Origin: Planctomycetota bacterium
GTDB lineage: Bacteria > Planctomycetota > Phycisphaerae > Sedimentisphaerales > Anaerobacaceae
Length of the DNA stretch: 39,264 nucleotides
Assembly (NCBI GenBank): GCA_022563885.1
Contig: JADFMM010000022.1
Span: 1 to 39,264, forward strand
Direction: 5' to 3'
The notes below the pieces were generated by a model. That model was not told the DNA's origin, made no database searches, and worked only from the letters and a program-made list of their open reading frames with translations. A program made the position numbers and the translations under genes. The stretch's first letter is position 1. The number at the start of each line of letters is the position of its first letter. Below, one piece after another: positions 1 through 8,936 of the stretch.

Positions 1-404
1 CGAAGATGCTTGCCCCGGACAAAACGTAACGATCGAGTCGACACGAGTCCAAGGTCAATACCCGCGTTGAATCGAAAGAGGCAAACGAACCGGTCGCAAT
101 CTTCGACCAAAACAGGCAAGTGAGACAAAAGACGAGCATGGCCAAGAACCAGCATCTCTGCACGTTTTCGTGACTATAGTGCAGCGTCGGGCCCACGGCC
201 ATGAAGGACTTGGGTGTCATTGCAGGAGGTTTTTCGGGCCGTTTGCTGTCCATGCCTCAGATCCCATCACACCGCGGACGCATTTGTCAAACTGGGCCTT
301 GGTCGTCATTCCGCCGCCACAGCAGTAAAACGCGGTATTCTAGGCGCGCGCGAGAGCGCGTGCAACACCAAACTTCCCGGTCAGACTCCGGCCAAAGGCC
401 GCAT
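1..404. other. Window edge and 3' flank of the first operon; no gene recognised
   Basis: No open frame here has a convincing start, ribosome site or recognisable protein. The plus-strand frames beginning near 201 and 214 give Arg/Ser/His-rich translations that run into the antisense of the following gene and look like chance frames. The only structure seen is a GC-rich hairpin at 344-363, listed separately. Confidence 0.6.
344..363 (-). terminator. GC-rich hairpin downstream of the pilM-type operon
   Basis: Bases 344-351 and 356-363 form an eight-pair stem (one G-T pair) closed by a four-base GAGA/TCTC loop. It lies about 40 bases past the stop codon of the last gene in the minus-strand operon. 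No U-tract follows directly; TTTT occurs only about 14 bases further on. It may stop or stabilise the 3' end of the message, but it is not a textbook intrinsic terminator. Confidence 0.3.
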
Positions 405-2561
405 TCAGTACCCCATCATCATCTCGCCGTAGAGTCCTCCGCGATCTCCGCTACCACCACGGCCCGTGCGACCGCGTTTAGCCGGTGACGTCCCAAAGCC
501 TCTAAAGTCCTCGCGGGGTTCACGCTCCAGAAGCTTGATTCGTCTGTAGCTCGAAGCGATATCGTCGGTCCAGCTGGCAGAAGCGATGGGAGCACGCTCA
601 ATGAGAACACCATCAGTGGTGTAGAGCATGTCATGAGATATCTGAGCCCGAAGGTGGGCACCCTGGGTCCATCCGTCGACGCGAGCGGCTCCAACCAGAA
701 CGGCTCCCGTCGAGTAGTCAATGGTCTGAGGTTCGAGATTGAGGCCAAAGGGGTTTTCATACATCTGCGCTTCCATTCGCATCATCCTCGCCCTGGCCGG
801 GTCCATTCCCCTTACCAGCGGGTCCTCTTCCTCCTCAACTTCCATCTCACGGCCAATCCTCTCGCCGGGCTTCACCGAGAAAGTTTCCATGTTCCAGTAG
901 CCCATGTCAAACTTTGCCACCTCCACTGTGACCTGATCTGTGGCAGCCTTGTAAGCCTTGGCGAAGAAGCGGAGTCGATACGGCACGTAGACCCGACTCG
1001 TTTTATCGGAGAAGGGGCTCCAGAGGATGACATCGTCGGCTCGGGCAATGTCGGCGTCACGGACATTACCTGTCCCGGCCACCGGATTGAGGACGCCGAT
1101 GCGAACCCGATACCGATAGGTACGGCCTGGCTCCAGGCGATCATCATGGGCCCAGAACGTCACCTCGTCGATGTCCGAGAATTCCTTGAACGGTGACAGC
1201 ATCAGTTCATCCAACTTCGCATAGACATCGTCCACGGTGGGTTGGTTTCGCCGCGCGGTACGGCCGGGTGTTTCACCCATCATCTCATAGTACAATTCAC
1301 TCTCGCCACGACCCCCTCGTCCTGATCGGCTCCCCCCGCGGCTGCGCGGCTGTCCCGTCCCTCCTCCAGGCTCGAAGGTTGCGTTGCCACTCCTACTGCG
1401 ACTTCGCGTTCGTCTGGTGCCCCCCTCGGCGCCGCCATACATGCCCCCCAAATCGGCCCCTCCACCACGCCCGCCTGCCATCATTCCTCCTTGACCTCCC
1501 ATTCCTACCATTCCTCCCTGCGCTCGACGTTGTTCACGAATATTGCTGCGCTCGCTCGTATGCGATTTCTTTTCGGCTCTGCGCTCCTCCCGTTTCTCGT
1601 AAGCGATTTCCTTTTTTCGCGTGTCCAGAAACTCGTCGTGTAGTGAGGGCGGAAACCAATCCTCGTGGGCCGACGCGATGTCATAGGCGGGAGGTTGCAA
1701 CAGGGCGGTCCGTATCTCCTCGTCCTTCAGCTCCAGGGCCCTGATGCGAATGCCCCCCGGCGGCAAATCCTCCGCCTTGGTGATGACGTGCATGAGCTCG
1801 TCGCGGTATTCGATGGCCAAGCGGGGCACATCCGTCCATGGACCCCAGGCACCGTCCTCACCCTGCTTTTGTCGCTGTAGATTGACAGTGGCAAACACGG
1901 GTTCGGCCAACATCTCATCGCGCCACGGCTCGGGGAGGTCTTCCCCTGCAAAACTGTCATAGAATCGATCGCGGAGGAGACTGACATTGAACGTCCCCTG
2001 GACCGTCACCAGATCCAAATCGTTGGGTTCATGCCTACCGTTCTCATAAGTGTTTTCATCGCTCAACTCCTCCACGGGAAAATAGGCTGCCGCGCGAATG
2101 TGCCCAACCAGAATATCTGACACGTCGTCGATGACGGGCAAGGCGTATTCCCGTCTCTCCAGCGCCTCCCCAGATCCATGGCGGGGCAGAGGAGGATAAA
2201 AGGCGGAACTCACATGCTGCAACGGTCCCGCAAAGAGGCCCAGGAAACCCTCCTGCAAATCACCGGTAATGCCTTCTCTGACGGGGTCATCCGGGCCCAC
2301 CGGTTCGTCCCAGGGTCTGACATGGGCACTGGTGCCATCCGCGGGTCCGGCAAGCCGGTTCTTGACCGGAATGGCAAACTCCACAAGATAGTCATCGATG
2401 GCCTTGGGCGAAAAGGTCTTGTTGTCGAATTCCACCACGTTCGGACTGAGCAGGACGCGGATCACAATCAGCCACAGACCGAGCAGGCCCGCCACAGCCA
2501 AAACGATCTTTTCGACGTGCGTTTCGAAAAAATGACCCAGTTTTTCTAACAAATTTCCCAT
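405..2561 (-). CDS. Single-pass envelope protein with RGG/RS-like low-complexity linker (pilus-platform operon)
   Basis: I do not recognise a named family. The 718-residue protein has one membrane segment near residues 18-36, so most of it should lie outside the cytoplasm. A globular part follows to about 300, then a charged helical stretch (about 310-345), then a low-complexity region (about 346-435) rich in GGM, RGG, RSRSRS and MYGG motifs. After that comes a second globular part that begins with a fibronectin-like stretch (LEPGRTYRYRVRIG). The tail is again Gly/Arg-rich and ends in GEMMMGY. It is the last gene of a three-gene operon after the PilM-PilN fusion and a PilO-like protein, 31 bases downstream of the latter. 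By position it could play a PilP-like or accessory role, which is inference. The ATG start is followed at once by the membrane helix. Confidence 0.75.
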   Translation of the reverse strand: MGNLLEKLGHFFETHVEKIVLAVAGLLGLWLIVIRVLLSPNVVEFDNKTFSPKAIDDYLVEFAIPVKNRLAGPADGTSAHVRPWDEPVGPDDPVREGITGDLQEGFLGLFAGPLQHVSSAFYPPLPRHGSGEALERREYALPVIDDVSDILVGHIRAAAYFPVEELSDENTYENGRHEPNDLDLVTVQGTFNVSLLRDRFYDSFAGEDLPEPWRDEMLAEPVFATVNLQRQKQGEDGAWGPWTDVPRLAIEYRDELMHVITKAEDLPPGGIRIRALELKDEEIRTALLQPPAYDIASAHEDWFPPSLHDEFLDTRKKEIAYEKREERRAEKKSHTSERSNIREQRRAQGGMVGMGGQGGMMAGGRGGGADLGGMYGGAEGGTRRTRSRSRSGNATFEPGGGTGQPRSRGGSRSGRGGRGESELYYEMMGETPGRTARRNQPTVDDVYAKLDELMLSPFKEFSDIDEVTFWAHDDRLEPGRTYRYRVRIGVLNPVAGTGNVRDADIARADDVILWSPFSDKTSRVYVPYRLRFFAKAYKAATDQVTVEVAKFDMGYWNMETFSVKPGERIGREMEVEEEEDPLVRGMDPARARMMRMEAQMYENPFGLNLEPQTIDYSTGAVLVGAARVDGWTQGAHLRAQISHDMLYTTDGVLIERAPIASASWTDDIASSYRRIKLLEREPREDFRGFGTSPAKRGRTGRGGSGDRGGLYGEMMMGY

Positions 2562-2592
2562 TTCTCAACCCTGAATTCTAAACTCAGCCATC

Positions 2593-4002
2593 CTAATAAC
2601 CCGCTTCCTCGTCCGCAAAATACGCCTTGACGACCGCGGGATAGATCGCCTCATATCCCTTCTTATCGAGAAGATACTCACAGATCAGATCCAACTCGAC
2701 CACGGCATCTTCACCATAGCGATACAGATTATGCCTGCCATTGCGATGGACAACCTTCATGATCTTGCTCTCGAGAATCGTTATTTGATTGTGCTTGAGG
2801 ACTTGCTCAGCCCCCTGCCCATCGTATCCATAGAAGCGATGCTCTTTGGCTGTACACAGTTCCTTCATGAAACTTACGACATAATCGTTCCTCACGACCA
2901 CAGACAGATTAAAGTGAACGATATCGATGGCTTCGTCGCCAAACCTGTTTGTGCAGGGTGTCGTCATGGCGTCTTTCTTGGCCATCACGTATTTGGGAAG
3001 GCTCGCTTCACTGTTCGAACCCGATCGGCGTTGGGACCGTGCGCCTCCGCCTCCGCCGCCATAGGTCTCCTCGTATCCGCCACCATAACCACCGCCATAT
3101 CCGCCGCCATAACCGCCGCCGTATCCGCCGCCATACATGCCCATGCCGGCGCTTTTCTTCTGGAAGGAGATGCTGGTGATACGCTTGACCGGAGCGGTGA
3201 GGACCGTCGTTGAGGCCTGATTGCAGGCCCTAACAGTGGTGAACACATCCTCGATAATCCAATACCCAAGCTGCCAATACCAACAGTCCTCCACGGCATA
3301 GCTCGTGTCACCGTCGAAGGTGTATTCCAGCCAGAAATCGTACCCGGCGATGTCCTCAAAGCTGACATAGATACTCGAGGACTGAGCCTTCTGCATGCAG
3401 ATCGCATCCTCAATCTCGTTCCAGTAGTTGGTTGCCGCCGTCGGGTATCCCTGCTCCATACCCCCATAGCCGCCATACAAGTCTTCCATCATCATCTCTT
3501 CACGGCCGGACTGGCGCCCCCGCCCCCCTCCCCGTCCTCCTTTTTCACCGAGTTCCGCATCGGTCGGGCACTCCGTGGCATTGGCAAATTCGACCATGGC
3601 ATCCACACCCTCGGTGAAATTCCCTCCGAATTGCTCGAAAATAAGAGAGGAAGTATCTCGGGGTTCGGGAAAGATGTTGTAGCTGAGCAAGGCGCGCCGG
3701 CCGCACTGTTGGCTCAAATCCACGACGGCGTTGGCGTCGTCTACATAGCCTTGCTGAGAATCCCGCACAACTTCGATCGTGGCCGTGGAGACAGCGCTGC
3801 TCTGCAACCCTCTCAGTTCATTGGCCATGCTCAATGATTCGGATTGAATCCTCTTCTTGAGATTGCCACTGAGCAACTCGGTAGGGATAAAGAGGAGTCC
3901 CGCCACCAGGGCCAGGCAGATCGGCGCCAGCAGGGCCACATTGTTTCTGAGAAAACTCAGCTTCCCTAACAACGCCGATAGATCGGGCTTCTTAATGTCC
4001 AT
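2593..4002 (-). CDS. PilO/Amuc_1100-position envelope protein with YGGG repeats
   Basis: The 469-residue protein starts with a short cytoplasmic stretch and a membrane helix (about 21-40). A Gln/Ser-rich, probably helical segment follows, then alternating globular and low-complexity parts. This architecture and its place directly after a PilM-PilN gene match PilO or the Amuc_1100-type pilus protein; sequence similarity alone would not let me name it. Low-complexity stretches sit at about 154-187 (GGRGGG, EEMMMEDLYGG) and 284-320 (five YGGG units, then EETYGGGGGG). The C-terminal part (about 340-469) looks folded and ends in EEAGY. It lies 57 bases after the pilM-type gene and 31 before the next, so co-transcription is likely. 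No strong Shine-Dalgarno is seen before its ATG. Confidence 0.75.
   Translation of the reverse strand: MDIKKPDLSALLGKLSFLRNNVALLAPICLALVAGLLFIPTELLSGNLKKRIQSESLSMANELRGLQSSAVSTATIEVVRDSQQGYVDDANAVVDLSQQCGRRALLSYNIFPEPRDTSSLIFEQFGGNFTEGVDAMVEFANATECPTDAELGEKGGRGGGRGRQSGREEMMMEDLYGGYGGMEQGYPTAATNYWNEIEDAICMQKAQSSSIYVSFEDIAGYDFWLEYTFDGDTSYAVEDCWYWQLGYWIIEDVFTTVRACNQASTTVLTAPVKRITSISFQKKSAGMGMYGGGYGGGYGGGYGGGYGGGYEETYGGGGGGARSQRRSGSNSEASLPKYVMAKKDAMTTPCTNRFGDEAIDIVHFNLSVVVRNDYVVSFMKELCTAKEHRFYGYDGQGAEQVLKHNQITILESKIMKVVHRNGRHNLYRYGEDAVVELDLICEYLLDKKGYEAIYPAVVKAYFADEEAGY
3074..3137. repeat. Five tandem 12-bp units encoding YGGG
   Basis: On the plus strand the region alternates CCGCCATAACCG and CCGCCATATCCG-type units, about five in a row. 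In the minus-strand gene they encode (G)YGGG repeated five times. Third-position changes between units show the repeat is not newly formed. Confidence 0.85.
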
Positions 4003-4059
4003 AATCGCTTACCACTACTAAAGAGTGTCTTGTTCCTGTTGGTAGTCACCGTCAGCCCA

Positions 4060-6246
4060 TCAATAGTTCATCATCATCATGCCGGCCATGGGGTCTTCAA
4101 TGACGGGCGCTTCGTTCCATGCGAGCTTGAACTTCAAGATGAACCAGGAGTCATTCTTGACCTTCACGACATCGCCTCGACGGTTGGTCTGGGGCTTGCC
4201 CCGATCATCCAGTTTGTCGACCGGGCTGATGACCTCTTGAGTCATAGGGTCCACCAACACCATGTCCTCCTGTTGCACGTAACCGAAGTTCGCCATTCCC
4301 TCCTTTTCCTCTGGCACACCGATGCCATAGGGCACCCTCACGTCTGTTATGCTCGGATCAACAAATCCCTTGTCGAGTTGAAAATGGGTGATCACGCCCT
4401 TCTGGTAGAGACTGAAACGAGCGTCGTTGGGATCCCCCCCGTCCAAATCCTGTAAGCGGGTGACAAACCCCCATCTCTCAGGGCGGTTTTCCACGCCGCT
4501 TGGATCGAGCAGGGATCCAATATCCATGTAGGGACTGTAGCCCTCGATGGTCACCAAGAAGCCGGGGACGGTCGGCGGAGCTTCTTCGCGCTCCGTCCCG
4601 TAGTCCAAGCCATACTGCATCTCATACTCCATCATCTGCATTTGCATCGCAATCTCCTCATCCGAAATGTCCATGCCATCATCCGCCATGCCCGTCTGAC
4701 CAAACATCGCAGTCGTCAGATCGGCGGCAAAGGACACGGCCATTGAAGTCACGAAGAGTTGCTTTCGCTCTTTCCTGGGAACCTGCTTGACGGCGTCGAC
4801 ATCGCCTGCTGCGAAGGCTGCATACAGGGCCTCTTGAGCGGGGTTGTTGGCAGGGCCGGGCAGGGCGGCGAGCACTGCCTCATGGACCTGGGCAATGGCA
4901 TCGCGGTATCGAAATCGGGCAAACATCTCGGTCACTCTCTCCTCGTGCGACGCGAGACCGTCCTTGGTCTCATCGATCGTCGACTGCACGTCTCGAGCCT
5001 GGCTAATCGTCGAGGCGATTTGGCGACGTAGATCTCCCTGTTGGTCATAGTTCACCTTGTCGAGTACCTGCCGGCCCAGCGCCATAAGCGATACGAGCAG
5101 TAGGAAGCAGGCAGCGACCATGAAGAGCCTAATCTTCATGGCCCACGCCATACTGCGGACGACACTCTTGGGTAGGAGGTTGGTCTCTATTCTGGCCAAG
5201 CCCAATCCTTGGACCCCCAAACCATAGACCACGCCGAACTGGGAGACGCTGTCATGGAACTTGGCCGCAGACACCCCCGGACCCAAGCGGAGTTGCTTGA
5301 ACATTTCGGGCCGCTCGATGGGAACCTGTAGCGTCTGCTGGAGATACTTCAGCAAGCCACGGAGTCTCGTCCCGCCGCCCATGGCCACGATGCGGGAGAA
5401 CTGGGCATTGGCGTTGGCGCTGGTATAGAATCCCAAGGATTTCTGAACCTCGCCGGCCAGCTCCGTAAACACGGGCCGCATGGCCTGAAAGATTTGCCGT
5501 GCGTACTTACTCACGGCCGCCGTCCGCTTGAGCTTTTCTGCCTTCTCAAAATTTATCTTGAAGGCATCGGAGATCGCCTGCGTGAAGGCATTGCCCCCCA
5601 CGAGGATACACCGCTGCCAGACCGCGGAGCCCGTGCAAACGACTAGATCCGTTATTTCGGCGCCAATGTTGAGGACAACCACCGGCCTGTCTTCCGACTT
5701 TAGGAGGCTGGGCCGGTCATGAAGCAGATAGTTGTACAGCGCCATCGGGGCCATCTGCACGTAGGCGACGGGCAAGTCCTCCCGATTGAAGTGCTCGAGT
5801 TCCGCATTGATGATTTCATTCTTGATGGCAAAAAGCCCGACTCGCTTTTCCGGGCTGTCCTCCGGTGTCATCAACTGCCAATCCCATTGGACCTCATTCA
5901 TGTCAAAGGGAATCTGTTGGGCGGCCTCAAACCCAACGATCTCCGGGATCTTTTTGACCTCCACCGGTGGCAAGGTGACAAATCGGGCGAAACTGTTTTG
6001 GCTCGACACGGAAATGATGACGTCGTCTACGGCAATGTCATGCCTTTCCACCAGCTTCCTCAGGCTAAGAGCAATGAGTTCCTCACGCTCCGAGGGACTT
6101 ACTCCCTTGCCCGACAGCACTTTCGAGTGCTGAATCGTATCAAAGGCGCCCACCTCCACACTATCGCCCACAAGGGTCAAATAGAGGGCCTTCAAGGAGC
6201 TGTTGCCGATATCAACAGCCCACACTGCATCAGACACTGATGCCAT
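4060..6246 (-). CDS. pilM: PilM-PilN fusion, type IV pilus-like inner-membrane platform protein
   Basis: Residues 1-350 are a PilM/FtsA-like actin-fold ATPase: phosphate-1 loop VDIGNSSLK (about 12-20), phosphate-2 loop NIGAEITDL (about 193-201) and an adenosine-site GGGTRLRGL (about 290-298). Then comes NLLPKSVVR, the usual N-terminal signature of PilN (which normally binds PilM through it), followed by a membrane helix (about 371-391) and a coiled-coil-like periplasmic stretch. So PilM and PilN are joined in one 728-residue chain; separate PilM is normally about 350. The periplasmic part is longer than a usual PilN, contains a Met-rich acidic patch (EEIAMQMQMMEYEMQYG) and ends in AGMMMMNY. 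I chose the ATG at 6246 rather than the upstream one at 6297 because GGGAGG (6253-6258) stands six bases before it and it directly precedes the phosphate-1 region. First gene of its operon. Confidence 0.88.
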   Translation of the reverse strand: MASVSDAVWAVDIGNSSLKALYLTLVGDSVEVGAFDTIQHSKVLSGKGVSPSEREELIALSLRKLVERHDIAVDDVIISVSSQNSFARFVTLPPVEVKKIPEIVGFEAAQQIPFDMNEVQWDWQLMTPEDSPEKRVGLFAIKNEIINAELEHFNREDLPVAYVQMAPMALYNYLLHDRPSLLKSEDRPVVVLNIGAEITDLVVCTGSAVWQRCILVGGNAFTQAISDAFKINFEKAEKLKRTAAVSKYARQIFQAMRPVFTELAGEVQKSLGFYTSANANAQFSRIVAMGGGTRLRGLLKYLQQTLQVPIERPEMFKQLRLGPGVSAAKFHDSVSQFGVVYGLGVQGLGLARIETNLLPKSVVRSMAWAMKIRLFMVAACFLLLVSLMALGRQVLDKVNYDQQGDLRRQIASTISQARDVQSTIDETKDGLASHEERVTEMFARFRYRDAIAQVHEAVLAALPGPANNPAQEALYAAFAAGDVDAVKQVPRKERKQLFVTSMAVSFAADLTTAMFGQTGMADDGMDISDEEIAMQMQMMEYEMQYGLDYGTEREEAPPTVPGFLVTIEGYSPYMDIGSLLDPSGVENRPERWGFVTRLQDLDGGDPNDARFSLYQKGVITHFQLDKGFVDPSITDVRVPYGIGVPEEKEGMANFGYVQQEDMVLVDPMTQEVISPVDKLDDRGKPQTNRRGDVVKVKNDSWFILKFKLAWNEAPVIEDPMAGMMMMNY

Positions 6247-6252
6247 ATACAA

Positions 6253-6258
6253 CCTCCC
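6253..6258 (-). promoter_or_regulatory. Shine-Dalgarno that sets the pilM start
   Basis: GGGAGG on the minus strand, six bases from the ATG at 6246. The longer reading frame opening at 6297 has no comparable site. Confidence 0.7.
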
Positions 6259-6646
6259 GCCATGTAGAGTTGACGAATGCTTAGCGGCCGTGTACAACTA
6301 CATCACAATACAAGGACGGATTGTAACACATTATGCCCGCGGTTTCTACGGCGACCTCCTAGCTGCTAAACCAACTATTCTGAAAGCCAATACAGTAGGG
6401 ACGACACGCCCGAATCTCAGTCCCCTTGGGCCTCTTTGTTCCCAGAATGTAAACACCATGCCCCATCTGAAAGACGCTTGTTCCGATCAGAGATCATTCC
6501 ATTAGAGCAGAAAGAGGGGACAGAATCAAGTCTGGCGCCAATATGACTGACTCCCTAGGACGGCCGGCGCCGGCCGTCCTAGGGGGTCAGTTGACCAGCA
6601 GGTTTCCACGTCCGGCCATCACCCAGCAGACTCCGGAATCACAAGA
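6259..6646. other. Divergent intergenic region between pilM and the Nudix gene
   Basis: About 390 bases without a credible gene. It must hold the pilM promoter (minus strand) and that of the Nudix gene (plus strand), but I found no clear -35/-10 pair for either. It contains GGGGACAGAATC (6516-6527), a string that in my experience often flanks REP-associated transposon remnants, and a long palindrome at 6546-6591, described separately. Confidence 0.6.
6546..6591. repeat. 46-base near-perfect palindrome
   Basis: The core 6553-6584 is a perfect 32-base palindrome whose left half is CCCTAGGACGGCCGGC. Outside it, one T/G mispair is followed by a further matched arm of ACTGAC and GTCAGT, giving 46 bases with a single mismatched pair. 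There is no loop-forming spacer and no T-tract, so it is not a standard terminator. It could be a cruciform-forming repeat, a REP-like unit or a dimeric binding site. Confidence 0.92.
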
Positions 6647-7171
6647 ATGAGTGAACGAATCCTCGAACACTGTCCCAGATGTGGTGCGGCAGGCCTCAGT
6701 CGCCCCAATGTCAACAAATGGGTCTGCCCTCAGTGTAAATTTCAGCTCTATCTAAATACGGCCGCCGCCGTGTGTGCCCTGATTCAAGACGATAGAGGCA
6801 GGTTGCTGGTCACCGTCCGAGCGAACGACCCCAAGAAGGGGTTTTGGGACCTCCCCGGCGGCTTTGTTGATCCGGACGAGTCCGCGGAACAGGCCGTCAT
6901 ACGAGAAGTCCGGGAGGAACTCGGACTCCGGGTCTCTTCCACCCACTATCTCTGCTCCAGGCCAAACGCCTATCCTTTCGGGGGCATCACTTACAGAACA
7001 CTTGATCTGGCCTATGTCTGCCGGGTGGAATCGGGCCAGCGGGCCGTCGCGGCGGACGATGTCCAGGGCATCGTATACTGCCGCCCCGCCGAACTCGATC
7101 CCCATAGATTCGGCTTTGACTCCATCCGTCAGATCGTCGAGTTTTTCTTCAAGAGGATCCATCCTCTTTGA
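6647..7171 (+). CDS. Nudix hydrolase with N-terminal zinc ribbon
   Basis: The 174-residue protein opens with a zinc ribbon (CPRC at about 9-12 and CPQC about 16 residues later). The Nudix box follows within residues 70-95: GGFVDPDESAEQAV, then REVREELGL, keeping the Gly, the REVREE glutamates and the final Gly. Nudix enzymes hydrolyse nucleoside diphosphates linked to another group. The zinc ribbon plus Nudix layout resembles NudC-type NADH pyrophosphatases, but the protein lacks their larger N-terminal domain, so the substrate is unknown. The ATG at 6647 immediately precedes the ribbon; the ribosome site is weak (CGGAATC). A lone gene, 267 bases ahead of the LpxH-like gene. Confidence 0.88.
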   Translation: MSERILEHCPRCGAAGLSRPNVNKWVCPQCKFQLYLNTAAAVCALIQDDRGRLLVTVRANDPKKGFWDLPGGFVDPDESAEQAVIREVREELGLRVSSTHYLCSRPNAYPFGGITYRTLDLAYVCRVESGQRAVAADDVQGIVYCRPAELDPHRFGFDSIRQIVEFFFKRIHPL

Positions 7172-7438
7172 GACTGGCTCGAAGTCGAAACCATCGACTC
7201 GTCCTGCCCAACAGTCGGTGCAACCCCGACGACCGCCACAACTCTCTCCATCTGTACCAAACCACAGAGGATTTGGAACGTACCCTTCCTTTTTGGCCGA
7301 CAGTGCGCGAAAAAACTTTAGATACTTTACTCAGCAGAAGCGGCTGTTGGCTTCGCTGCAATCTACAGTGGTGTGCCGGTCATAATAATAGCGACGCATT
7401 GAAATAAGAAGAAATGACGGAGAAAGGTTGATGATCCT

Positions 7439-8345
7439 ATGAGTTCGAGGAACCATGCGGCAATAGACGCCCCCAATGACATCTTTGTGATCAGTGATTT
7501 GCACCTGGGCGACCGGTCCGCCAAGGATCGCTTTGTCCTCGCCGGAAAAGAGAAGCTGCTCAATGGATTCCTTGATCACGTACAGAGAAGAAGAAGGCAA
7601 ACTCATTATCGGCGGAGACCTGTTTGAACTCTGGCGATACACCTTGGATCAAGTCACGCACCAGTGGCAGGACCTCTTGCAGCGATTCCAAGAGATGGGT
7701 GCCCTGTTCATTCCGGGAAACCACGATGCCGCCGTGGCAGAGCCGGACGCGAAGATACTGCACCCCTTCTATGAATCCGTGACTGAACCATTCACCACGC
7801 AGGTGGGTGACAGGCGTGTCCGCTTCATGCATGGCCACGAACTCGACCCCTTCCAACCCCGCTACGTACAGAACTGGGGCAAACACATGGGGATCTGCTC
7901 CTACCTTTTCGACCTGAAGGACGCACTGCTCGATCTCACGAATTATGCCATGTCGGATGTGCTGTATGACTTGGGTGAGCACACGCTGCGGATCTGGCAT
8001 CAACTGACGAGGAACGACCGACACCCCATCCACCGAGATCTCTGCCTTCCGCAGAAACGCGCGGCGTCCTACTCCATCCGGGTTCAAAGAATGCTGTCTC
8101 GCTTTCTCATCCATCGGGAGAGGAGTCAATACGACCTTGCCGTCGTCGGCCATACCCACAAACCCGGACAGTTCGGCCGTTGGTATTACAACAGCGGCTC
8201 CTGGACGCGGCCTACCAGCAATTTCCTCAAGATCTGGCCCGATGGGCACGCGCAGGTCTTTGATTGGACTCAACAGGGTGAACGTGCCAACGATACCCTG
8301 ATCTGGGACCATCCCCATTGCCAACAGTCCCGCGACGCAGCGTAG
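7439..8345 (+). CDS. lpxH: LpxH-like UDP-2,3-diacylglucosamine diphosphatase, broken by a one-base frameshift
   Basis: A calcineurin-like metallophosphoesterase of about 301 residues if the frame is restored. The first frame (7439 to about 7583) carries metal motif I (DLHLGD). The second frame (about 7587-8345) carries GDLFELW, GNHDA, HGHELD and VVGHTHKP, which are motifs II to V in the right order. LpxH removes UMP from UDP-2,3-diacylglucosamine in lipid A synthesis at the inner membrane. Motif III reads GNHD where E. coli has GNRD, so the exact substrate is open. The two halves join if one base is dropped near 7583-7592, in an AG-rich run. The start at 7439 has GGAG/AGAAAGG upstream. Either a sequencing error, a decayed gene, or less likely programmed frameshifting. 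Confidence 0.82.
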
Positions 8346-8936
8346 AGAACAGGCGATAACCGCGACAGGAACGTCCAGCCGAAAGACACGAAAAATGTGG
8401 CGAGGCTGTTGGAGTTGTTTGCACCACAGACGAACGGGCGAATCGCTTCACCCAGGACACGCTACTCTGACAGCACATTTTCACGCGATTGATCCCAGTA
8501 ATCAATCGAACGTGATCTTCTGAGTGCCAACTCCAACCACGCCTCAAACCACATCCCCCCCATGGCTTCCATTCCTAAGACAAGGCCACTTCCCTGTAGC
8601 CCCTTGTTGTCCTTACTTACGGCCTACTGTTGCTTCATTGGCTTCTATCTTCAACGACTGGGCTTCGGTGTGATTTGTGACACTTTATTCTTAAAGAATT
8701 CCTCTGTTTCTGCCGACGACAGAGGTCACGGGTCGTGCTCTGTGGCGACGGCGCGTGCCTCTATAGAGAGGACCGACCTTGGGAAAACTTCGCAGCATCA
8801 GAATTTTCTTGCCTCCGAGTACAAACTTCGACTAGAGTCGCGCCGTAGAAGTACAGACTGGGGTCGTCGGTACGGTAAATCATGCCGGTAGCCAAAAAAC
8901 GGGGTACACATGTTTTGGGACCTTCGAAAGAGAAAC
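8346..8936. other. Long leader/intergenic region before the metal-efflux locus
   Basis: About 590 bases with no convincing gene. A frame at 8562-8891 gives 109 residues with a hydrophobic patch, but its Arg/Ser-rich second half and lack of any ribosome site argue against it. At 8687-8699 ATTCTT and AAGAAT form a 13-base palindrome, the only dyad I could see that might be an operator for the downstream metal genes. Confidence 0.5.

Noticed and set aside
201-488. 95-residue plus-strand frame at the window start
   Set aside because: Arg/Ser/His-rich, runs into the antisense of a clear gene, no recognisable motif.
3074-3137. Possible CRISPR-like array
   Set aside because: Units are 12 bp, contiguous and coding for YGGG; there are no spacers.
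8562-8891. 109-residue plus-strand frame before the metal genes
   Set aside because: No ribosome site; Arg/Ser-rich second half; no recognisable feature beyond one hydrophobic patch.
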